From: an uncultured Clostridia bacterium
GTDB taxonomy: Bacteria > Bacillota_A > Clostridia > Oscillospirales > Oscillospiraceae
Direction of reading: 5' to 3'
NCBI GenBank assembly: GCA_949289625.1
Contig: CASEPH010000084.1
Span: 1-28,409 of the forward strand
Length of the DNA: 28,409 nt
The position numbers and the translations under genes were made by a program. Shown here piece by piece: positions 22,230-28,409 of the stretch. The notes under the pieces were generated by a model. It ran no database searches and had not been told where the DNA came from. It saw nothing but the letters and a program-made list of their open reading frames with translations. Position 1 is the stretch's first letter; each line of letters begins with the position of its first letter.

Positions 22230-23933
22230 ATGAAAAAGAGAGTGCTTGCACTGCTTTTGGCCGCGCTGATGGTCATGAGCTGCACAGCCTGCGGCGAATC
22301 CGCTGCCTCCACTGCCGAGACTTCCGCTCAGTCGGCTGCCTCCAGTGCTGAGGGCAGTACCGCCGAAACCACTACCGCCTCCGGCGGATACCTCAATGTC
22401 ATGACTGAGGTGGAGGTTGCTTCGCTGGATCCTCAGCAGGCCACCGACGGTACTTCCTTTGAAGTCATTGCCGACTATACCGACGGTCTGATGCAGATGG
22501 ATGCGGAGGGCTCTGCTGTTCCCGCAATTGCAGAGAGCTATGAGGTCTCTGAAGACGGCACCACCTACACCTTCAAGCTCCGTGAGGATGCCAAGTGGTC
22601 CAACGGGGATCCCGTTACTGCCGATGACTTCGTTTTTGGCTGGCAGCGTGCTGTGGATCCCAATGTTGCCTCTGAGTATTCCTATATGCTCAGCGACATC
22701 GGCCAGGTTGTGAATGCTGCCGAGATCATCGCCGGAGAGAAGCCTCTGGAGGAGTTGGGCGTCAAGGCTGTGGATGAAAAGACCCTGGAGGTTCAGCTGA
22801 ACGTCCCCGTGTCCTACTTCCTGTCTCTGATGTACTTCCCCACCTTCTATCCCGTGAACCGTGCGTTCTATGAGTCTCTGGAAGAGGGCACCTTCGGCAC
22901 CAGCCCCGAGACTGTGCTTTCCAACGGCGCCTTCATCCTCGAGTCCTATGAGCCTGCCGCTCTGAACTTCACCCTGAAGAAGAACCCTGACTACTATGAC
23001 GCTGATAAGGTTCAGCTGGAAGGCTTGAACTATCAGGTCATCAAGGATCCTCAGCAGGCTCTGATGAGCTATCAGGCTGGCGACCTGGATGTTATGAAGC
23101 TTTCTGGCGACCAGGTAGACCAGGTTAAGGATGATCCTTGCTTCACTGTCCACGGTGCTGGCTATCTGTGGTATCTGACCATGAACGGCAACGATGTGGA
23201 AGCCCTGAGCAATGTCAATATGCGTATGGCCATCTCCAATGCGCTCAACCGTGAGGCCATTGTCAACGACGTGGTGAAGGACGGCTCCGTGGCTACATAC
23301 ACCGCTGTTCCGCCTCAGTTTGCCACCGGCCCCGACGGCTCCGACTTCTCTGCCGATCAGACCAAGTTCCAGGAGTACTGCGCAGATGACGCCGAAAAGG
23401 CCAAGGAATACTACGACAAGGCTTGCGAGGAGCTGGGCCAGACGGAGTTCACCTTTGAACTGCTGGTAGAAGACCAGACCGAGACCCAGAACGTGGGCGC
23501 TGTTATCAAAGAGCAGATCGAGAGCGCGCTGCCTGGCGTGACCCTGAACCTGAAGGTAGAGCCTAAGAAGCAGCGTGTAGAGGACATTCAGAACGGCAAC
23601 TATGAGGTCTGCCTGACCCGCTGGGGTCCCGACTACGCCGATCCTATGACCTACCTGAACATGTGGGTTACCGATTGCTCCAACAACTACGGTCTGTGGA
23701 GCAACGCTGAATACGATGCCATTATCGAGAACTGCACCACCGGCGAGCTGTGCACCGATCCTGAGGGCCGCTGGGAGGCCATGTACGAGGCAGAGCAGAT
23801 CGTGATGGAAGAGGCCGTGATCGCGCCTGTTTATACCAAGGCTGACGCGTGCATGATCAGCAGCAACGTCTCCGGTATCGAATTCCATCCTGTTGCTTTG
23901 AATCGCGTATATAAAAACGCCACGAAGGGTTAA
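22230..23933 (+). CDS. oppA: Oligopeptide ABC transporter substrate-binding lipoprotein
   Basis: Binds peptides outside the membrane and delivers them to OppBC. The 567-residue protein has a signal peptide (MKKRVLALLLAALMVMS) ending at a lipobox; Cys21 in SCTACG is the likely lipidated residue, with Cys18 possible. A Ser/Thr/Ala-rich linker (about 22-51) precedes the family 5 solute-binding fold, with the hallmark VASLDPQQATDGTSFEVIADYTDGLMQ and later the domain II segment LTRWGPDYADPMTYLNMW typical of OppA. ATG 22230 follows AAAGGAG by nine bases; the longer reading frame from 22179 would place non-signal residues ahead. Codons are more T- and C-ended and even than in neighbours, consistent with high expression. 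A hairpin separates it from oppB. Specificity (oligo- versus dipeptide) is not certain. Confidence 0.9.
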   Translation: MKKRVLALLLAALMVMSCTACGESAASTAETSAQSAASSAEGSTAETTTASGGYLNVMTEVEVASLDPQQATDGTSFEVIADYTDGLMQMDAEGSAVPAIAESYEVSEDGTTYTFKLREDAKWSNGDPVTADDFVFGWQRAVDPNVASEYSYMLSDIGQVVNAAEIIAGEKPLEELGVKAVDEKTLEVQLNVPVSYFLSLMYFPTFYPVNRAFYESLEEGTFGTSPETVLSNGAFILESYEPAALNFTLKKNPDYYDADKVQLEGLNYQVIKDPQQALMSYQAGDLDVMKLSGDQVDQVKDDPCFTVHGAGYLWYLTMNGNDVEALSNVNMRMAISNALNREAIVNDVVKDGSVATYTAVPPQFATGPDGSDFSADQTKFQEYCADDAEKAKEYYDKACEELGQTEFTFELLVEDQTETQNVGAVIKEQIESALPGVTLNLKVEPKKQRVEDIQNGNYEVCLTRWGPDYADPMTYLNMWVTDCSNNYGLWSNAEYDAIIENCTTGELCTDPEGRWEAMYEAEQIVMEEAVIAPVYTKADACMISSNVSGIEFHPVALNRVYKNATKG

Positions 23934-23948
23934 TCGCAGGACGAGATA

Positions 23949-24006
23949 ATACTGGAAACAGGACCGCACAGTGGTTACAACATTCCGCTGTGCGGCCTTT
24001 CAGTAT
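23949..24006 (+). terminator. Intercistronic hairpin between oppA and oppB
   Basis: CCGCACAG (23964-23971) pairs with CTGTGCGG (23988-23995), inside a wider ATACTG/CAGTAT stem (23949-23954 with 24001-24006). Only a short T stretch is present, so it probably stops part of transcription or protects the oppA message, leaving more binding protein than permease. Confidence 0.5.
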
Positions 24007-24049
24007 GGAAGGCAATCATTAACCCAAATGTGGAAAGGATGGCAAAAGC

Positions 24050-24985
24050 GTGTTAAAGTATATTCTCAAGCGAGTGGCGATGTCCGTTTGCACCTTGCTT
24101 GTTATTCTTCTGGTGCTGTTTACCCTGCTCCAGCTCATGCCGGGCTCTCCCTTCAACGACGAAAAGCTTACGGACGAGCAGCGAGCGGCGTTGGACGCCA
24201 AATACGGCCTAGATCAGCCTCTGGTGGTCCAATTCGGCCGGTATGTGGTGAACATGATGCAGGGCGATCTGGGCGTCAGCTACAATATCAGTAAAAATAC
24301 ACCCATTAGTCAGCTGATCGAAGCCCGGCTGCCGGTGTCCATTCGTGTGGGCGGACAGGCGGTGTTCCTGGGGGCTGTGGTAGGTTTGCTGCTGGGAATT
24401 ATCTCCGCACTGATGCGGGGAACCATTGTGGACTCGCTCTGTACGCTGATTTCTGTCATCGGCATTGCGGTCCCCTCCTATGTGTTCGCCTTAGCCCTGA
24501 GCTACTCCATGGGATTCAAGGCAGGATGGTTCCCCATGCTCTATGACAGCACCGAGGCATTTCGGTCCTCCGTGCTTCCTTCCATCTCTCTGAGTATGTT
24601 TACCATGGCATCTATTGCCCGGTTTACTCGCAGTGAGATGCTGGAGGTGCTGGACAGCGATTATATGCTTCTGGCAGAGAGTAAGGGCATCAGCGGGGCA
24701 TCCCTGATTTTCAAACATGCGCTGCGGAACGCCCTGATTCCCATTGTAACGGTTCTGGCACCGCTGATCGTGGACCTGATGACCGGTTCTTTGGTGGTGG
24801 AGAAAATCTTCTCCATTCCCGGCGTGGGCAGCTTGCTGGTTACTGCGATCCAGTCCAACGACTATAATGTGGTTATCTCTCTGAGCTTTATTTATTCTCT
24901 GATGTATATTGTGATTATGCTGGTGGTGGATGTGCTCTACGGCATCATTGATCCCAGAATTCGCTTGGCAAAGGACGGTGATTGA
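24050..24985 (+). CDS. oppB: Oligopeptide ABC transporter permease OppB
   Basis: A 311-residue membrane permease with six helices. It has the OppB start (LKYILKRVAMSVCTLLVILLVLFTLLQLMPGSPF) and the external loop after helix 1 with KYGLDQPLVVQFGRYVVNMMQGDLG. The cytoplasmic EAA loop near residue 205 (YMLLAESKGISGASLIFKHALRNALIP) is where the ATPases dock. GTG 24050 is the start, with AAAGGAT about nine bases upstream, and puts the first helix directly after MLKYILKR. The gene follows the oppA hairpin and overlaps none of its neighbours; oppC starts two bases after its stop. Confidence 0.92.
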   Translation: MLKYILKRVAMSVCTLLVILLVLFTLLQLMPGSPFNDEKLTDEQRAALDAKYGLDQPLVVQFGRYVVNMMQGDLGVSYNISKNTPISQLIEARLPVSIRVGGQAVFLGAVVGLLLGIISALMRGTIVDSLCTLISVIGIAVPSYVFALALSYSMGFKAGWFPMLYDSTEAFRSSVLPSISLSMFTMASIARFTRSEMLEVLDSDYMLLAESKGISGASLIFKHALRNALIPIVTVLAPLIVDLMTGSLVVEKIFSIPGVGSLLVTAIQSNDYNVVISLSFIYSLMYIVIMLVVDVLYGIIDPRIRLAKDGD

Positions 24986-24987
24986 CT

Positions 24988-26067
24988 ATGGCGAGACAGA
25001 AAGCGAAACCCATTGTGGCCTCGGGGCCTGTGGACTTGGATTCCATTGAATTCCTGCCCAATGATTTTGAACGGAAGCAAGTCGGAGATGAGATCCATAC
25101 CGATTCCAGCTTTACTTCTCAAAACTATTGGAAGGATGTTCGGAAACGCTTTTTCTCAAAGAAAAGCGCTGTAGTCGGTCTGGTGCTCATTTTGCTGATT
25201 GCTGTGATGGCCATTGTGGGCCCGGGGATGAATGATTACACCTATTCCGGCCAGACCTTGGCGGAAAAGAATTTGGCACCCAGAATCCCTGGAATCGAAG
25301 AGCTGGGGATTTTCGACGGTGATGAGAAAATGTCCACTACCACCGGCACCAAAATTGTCAACTACTACGAGGAAAAGGGACTGGATGACACCTACTACTG
25401 GTTCGGTTCCGATACCCTGGGCCGGGACATTTGGACCCGCGTCTGGTCCGGCGCCCGTGTTTCCCTGATTATTGCCGTGGTGGCCACCGTAATTGATATG
25501 ATTATCGGCATGAGCTACGGCCTGATTTCCGGCTATTTTGGCGGCATGGTGGACAACGTGATGCAGCGTATCGCGGAAATTGCCAACAGTATCCCACGAC
25601 TGGTCATTGTAACTCTGCTGCTTCTGGTGCTCAAGCCCGGCCTTTGGACCATCATCTTTGCGCTGATGCTGACAGAATGGATCGGTATGAGCCGTATTGC
25701 CCGAGCGGAAATGCTCAAGCTCAAGGAGCAGGAGTTTGTCCTGGCCTCCAGAACCCTGGGTGCAGGCAGCTTCTTTATCATTTTCAAGGAAGTTCTGCCC
25801 AACATCATTGGGCCCATCATCACCCAGTGCATGTTGTCCATCCCCACCGCCATCTTTACCGAGGCGTTCCTGAGCTTTGTGGGTCTGGGCATTCCGGTGC
25901 CTGAGTGTTCCCTTGGTTCCCTCATCAACGATGCGTTCAACAGCTTTACCACCCATCCCTATCAGATCATTCCGCCCATTGTGGTGATGGCGCTGTTGAT
26001 GCTGAGCTTCAATATCGTGGCCGACGGACTCCGCGAGGCGTTGGACCCGAAGATGAAGGAAGCGTAA
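24988..26067 (+). CDS. oppC: Oligopeptide ABC transporter permease OppC
   Basis: A 359-residue permease that pairs with OppB. A cytoplasmic head (about 1-58) precedes helix 1 (KKSAVVGLVLILLIAVMAIVGP). An external loop longer than usual, about 70 residues, then follows, ending in the OppC motif YWFGSDTLGRDIWTRVWSGARVSL. The EAA loop (EQEFVLASRTLGAGSFFIIFKEVLPN) and the conserved FLSFVGLGIPVPECSLGSLIN are near the end. ATG 24988 is preferred to a TTG six bases earlier because it gives a start next to AAGGACGG. The loop expansion may be a docking site for OppA, but that is inference. Confidence 0.92.
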   Translation: MARQKAKPIVASGPVDLDSIEFLPNDFERKQVGDEIHTDSSFTSQNYWKDVRKRFFSKKSAVVGLVLILLIAVMAIVGPGMNDYTYSGQTLAEKNLAPRIPGIEELGIFDGDEKMSTTTGTKIVNYYEEKGLDDTYYWFGSDTLGRDIWTRVWSGARVSLIIAVVATVIDMIIGMSYGLISGYFGGMVDNVMQRIAEIANSIPRLVIVTLLLLVLKPGLWTIIFALMLTEWIGMSRIARAEMLKLKEQEFVLASRTLGAGSFFIIFKEVLPNIIGPIITQCMLSIPTAIFTEAFLSFVGLGIPVPECSLGSLINDAFNSFTTHPYQIIPPIVVMALLMLSFNIVADGLREALDPKMKEA

Positions 26068-26080
26068 GGAGGTGGCGGAT

Positions 26081-27154
26081 ATGGCAGATAAAGAACAGAT
26101 TTTGAAAATCCGCGACCTGGATATCAGCTTTAAGACTTCCTCGGGCTATGTCCATGCCATTCGTGGCGTGAATATTGACCTGATGAAGGGAGAGACTGTG
26201 GCCGTGGTGGGTGAGTCCGGCTCCGGTAAATCCGTGACCATGAAGGCGGCCATGGGTATCTTGGCCAAAAACGCCACCGTGGGCAGCGGAACCATTGAGT
26301 TTTCCTATCACCATGATGACGGCACCCCGGAGACTGTGGACATCCTCAAAAAGGATAAGAAATGGATTCGTCGGCATATCAACGGCAAACGGATCGCCAT
26401 GGTGTTCCAGGATCCCATGACCTCTCTGGATCCCACCATGACGGTGGGCAAGCAGATCATGGAAGGCATGATCTGGCACTACAAAACCCCCAAGGCGGAG
26501 GCCTACCAAAAGGCGTTGAAACTTCTGGAACTGGTGGGCATCACGGACGCGGAGAAGCGGATGAAGAACTATCCCCATCAGCTCTCCGGCGGTATGCGGC
26601 AGCGTGTGGTCATTGCCATTGCCCTGGCCTGTGACCCGGATCTGCTGATCTGCGATGAGCCCACCACAGCCTTGGACGTCACCATCCAGGCCAAGATTCT
26701 GGAGCTCATCAAAGACATCCAGGCCAAGACCGGTATCTCCGTCATTTATATTACCCACGACCTGGGCGTGGTGGCCAAGGTGGCGGACTTTGTCAACGTG
26801 ATGTACGCCGGTAAAATCGTGGAGCGGGGTACCATCGATGAAATTTTCTATGATCCGCGGCATCCCTATACCTGGGGCTTGCTGTCGGCTATGCCGGATC
26901 TGGATACCACAGACGACAGACTCTATACCATTCCCGGCAGCCCACCCAACCTGCTCCACGAGCCCAAGGGTGACGCCTTTGTGGATCGCAACGAGTTTGC
27001 CCTGAACATTGACGACCGTTTGGATCCGCCCATGTTTAAGATTACGGATACCCACTATGCGGCCACATGGCTGCTGGATCCCAGAGCACCCAAGGTGGAT
27101 ATGCCGCCGGAGCTCCGGGCCAGAATCGACCGGATGAAGAAGGAGGGGAACTAA
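26081..27154 (+). CDS. oppD: Oligopeptide ABC transporter ATPase OppD
   Basis: A 357-residue ATPase that drives uptake with OppF. Walker A is GESGSGKS (44-51), the signature LSGGMRQR (168-175), and Walker B ends in LLICDEP (Asp192, Glu193). The C-terminal OppD extension has the family-typical [29 protein letters not shown] segment, followed by a [17 protein letters not shown] tail without the four-cysteine Fe-S site seen in some homologs. ATG 26081 has GGAGGTGG as ribosome site, and an earlier GTG is ignored. It is the fourth gene of the operon. Confidence 0.93.
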   Translation: MADKEQILKIRDLDISFKTSSGYVHAIRGVNIDLMKGETVAVVGESGSGKSVTMKAAMGILAKNATVGSGTIEFSYHHDDGTPETVDILKKDKKWIRRHINGKRIAMVFQDPMTSLDPTMTVGKQIMEGMIWHYKTPKAEAYQKALKLLELVGITDAEKRMKNYPHQLSGGMRQRVVIAIALACDPDLLICDEPTTALDVTIQAKILELIKDIQAKTGISVIYITHDLGVVAKVADFVNVMYAGKIVERGTIDEIFYDPRHPYTWGLLSAMPDLDTTDDRLYTIPGSPPNLLHEPKGDAFVDRNEFALNIDDRLDPPMFKITDTHYAATWLLDPRAPKVDMPPELRARIDRMKKEGN

Positions 27155-27155
27155 T

Positions 27156-28076
27156 ATGGCAGAGCCTGTTTTGAAGGTAGAAGGGCTCAAGCAGTACTTC
27201 CCCATCAGCCGGAAGTTCACCGTCAAGGCGGTGGACGGCGTTAATTTTGAAATCTATCCGGGGGAAACCTACGGCCTGGTGGGCGAGTCTGGTTCCGGAA
27301 AATCCACCATTGGTCGGAGCGTCATTCGGCTCTACAATCCCACGGATGGCACCATTATTTTTGACGGAGAGGACATCTCCGGAAAGCTGACCAAGGAAAA
27401 GCAGACCAAACTCCGCACCCAGATGCAGATGATATTCCAGGATCCCATGGCCTGTCTCAACCCCCGGAAAAAAGTGGTGGACATTATCGCCGAGGGCCTG
27501 GACATCCACCATCTGTGTAAGAGCAAGGCGGACCGGGAGGAGCAGGTGGCTAGGATCCTCCAGAAGGTGGGACTGGCACCGGAGCATGCGGAACGGTATC
27601 CCCATCAGTTCTCCGGCGGACAACGGCAGCGTGTGGGCATTGCCCGGGCACTGATTATGAATCCCAAGCTGATCATTGCCGACGAATGCATTTCCGCTCT
27701 GGACGTGTCCATTCAGGCTCAGGTGGTGAACCTGATGAAGGACCTCCAGAAGGAGACAGGAACGGCCTATATGTTTATTGCCCATGATCTGTCCATGGTC
27801 AAATATATTTCGGATCGCATTGGCGTATTACATCTGGGGCATCTGGTGGAGAGTGGAACAAAGGACGAAATTTTCTCCAATCCCATTCATCCCTACACCA
27901 AGAGCCTTTTAAGCGCGATTCCCCATCCCAATCCCAGAGCGGAGAAGAATCGGGTGGCCCTCAGCTATGACTATGCCACCTCTGGAATCGACTACACCTT
28001 GGGACAGCAGCATCTGATCGATGGCAGCCATTATGTGCTGGGAACTGACGAGGAGATCGCCAGCTGGACAAAGTAA
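27156..28076 (+). CDS. oppF: Oligopeptide ABC transporter ATPase OppF
   Basis: A 306-residue ATPase that partners OppD. It has Walker A GESGSGKS (43-50), the signature FSGGQRQR (152-159) and Walker B ending IIADE (Asp176, Glu177). Cys178 replaces the more common Pro after the Glu. The C-terminus carries HPYTKSLLSAIPHPNPRAEK. Start ATG 27156 lies one base after the oppD stop, with AAGGAGG upstream. A hairpin follows and closes the operon. Confidence 0.92.
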   Translation: MAEPVLKVEGLKQYFPISRKFTVKAVDGVNFEIYPGETYGLVGESGSGKSTIGRSVIRLYNPTDGTIIFDGEDISGKLTKEKQTKLRTQMQMIFQDPMACLNPRKKVVDIIAEGLDIHHLCKSKADREEQVARILQKVGLAPEHAERYPHQFSGGQRQRVGIARALIMNPKLIIADECISALDVSIQAQVVNLMKDLQKETGTAYMFIAHDLSMVKYISDRIGVLHLGHLVESGTKDEIFSNPIHPYTKSLLSAIPHPNPRAEKNRVALSYDYATSGIDYTLGQQHLIDGSHYVLGTDEEIASWTK

Positions 28077-28086
28077 AACCAGATAC

Positions 28087-28120
28087 AAGAACCGGTCGGA
28101 AGATTTTCCGGCCGGTTCTT
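28087..28120 (+). terminator. Terminator of the opp operon
   Basis: AAGAACCGGTCGGAA pairs with TTCCGGCCGGTTCTT around a four-base loop. Only a short T tract follows, so termination may be incomplete. Confidence 0.65.
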
Positions 28121-28152
28121 TGCGTGTAATATGGAGATTCTGCCGATGGCAG

Positions 28153-28181
28153 TTGATTTTAAGGGATAATTTTGGTATAAC
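28153..28181 (+). promoter_or_regulatory. Promoter of the uridine kinase gene
   Basis: TTGATT (28153-28158) and TATAAC (28176-28181) have a 17-base spacer, about 30 bases before the ATG. Confidence 0.55.
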
Positions 28182-28212
28182 GGAAGAAAAAAAGAAGAGG
28201 GGGGGACATGGC

Positions 28213-28409
28213 ATGGGACAGACCTATGTTGTGGGAATTGCCGGTGGCAGCGCATCGGGAAAAACCACCATTGTGGAGCAACTGCAGCGCAGCTTTGGGG
28301 ATCAGTTGGAGGTCATCGGTCACGACTGCTATTATTATGCGCATGATGAACTGCCCTATGAGGCGCGCTGCCAGCTCAACTATGACCATCCACAGGCCTT
28401 TGAGACTGG
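28213..28409 (+). CDS. udk: Uridine kinase, N-terminal part (cut by the window end)
   Basis: Phosphorylates uridine and cytidine with ATP or GTP in pyrimidine salvage. Only the first 65 residues are in the window. They show GIAGGSASGKTT (8-19, P-loop), then HDCYYYAHDELP and NYDHPQAFE, where Udk proteins read HDSYYKD and NYDHPDAFD. ATG 28213 follows a GGGGGGA stretch. The gene has its own promoter after the opp terminator. The Gly to Ala change in the P-loop (GSASGKTT) is common in Clostridia. Confidence 0.85.
   Translation, partial: MGQTYVVGIAGGSASGKTTIVEQLQRSFGDQLEVIGHDCYYYAHDELPYEARCQLNYDHPQAFET

Noticed and set aside
22212..23969. 585-codon open frame on the minus strand opposite oppA
   Set aside because: It mirrors the highly biased codons of oppA; it lacks a recognisable fold or ribosome site, and the plus-strand gene has a signal peptide, lipobox and family motifs.
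1..28409. CRISPR arrays, insertion sequences or integrase genes
   Set aside because: No direct-repeat/spacer series, transposase or terminal inverted repeats were seen.

Overview
The window looks like chromosome from a Gram-positive, gut-dwelling Clostridia, probably of the Oscillospiraceae (Flavonifractor, Lawsonibacter or Pseudoflavonifractor type). This is inferred from the moderately high GC, strong AGGAGG-type ribosome sites, a bile salt hydrolase, a SpoVB-like flippase, a FeoA-FeoB fusion with a Cys-rich mini-protein, and a complete Opp-type peptide importer. No insertion sequence, phage gene or CRISPR array was seen.

Layout. 1-1340: the end of a MaoC-like (hot-dog) acyl dehydratase and a small beta-rich protein of unknown function, closed by a terminator. 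1400-5294: a three-gene operon with a MurJ-like flippase, a MurT-like Mur ligase and a GatD-like partner. The GatD-like protein has lost its catalytic Cys and His. 5302-9976: mostly single genes, namely a SpoU-family RNA methyltransferase, bile salt hydrolase, nitroreductase, an ECF-transporter S component behind a highly structured leader, tRNA-Val(GAC) and an EamA exporter. 10137-13794: an atypical Old Yellow Enzyme/FAD reductase divergent from a membrane-anchored AraC regulator, with a palindrome in the shared promoter region. 13855-16380: FeoAB and a 55-residue FeoB-associated Cys-rich protein that ORF calling with a length cut-off would miss. 16554-20357: threonine aldolase, then overlapping peptidase genes pepT and pepV. 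20378-21922: a second flippase, SpoVB-like. 22120-28076: oppABCDF. 28213-end: the start of uridine kinase.

How the genes work together. The right half has a peptide-use theme: Opp imports oligopeptides, PepT and PepV cleave tri- and dipeptides, and threonine aldolase feeds amino-acid breakdown. The left half touches lipid II modification and flipping. The bile salt hydrolase, the BaiCD/FadH-like reductase and the MaoC-like protein may reflect handling of bile acids or other host/diet compounds, but they are not one operon and the link is inference.

The most notable signals are the inactivated-looking GatD beside a divergent MurT, the leader upstream of the ECF S component with three hairpins that all carry the same C(AGAA)G loop, and the reductase with a displaced Fe-S cysteine and an altered active-site motif. 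All assignments come from reading motifs by eye; no database search was run.
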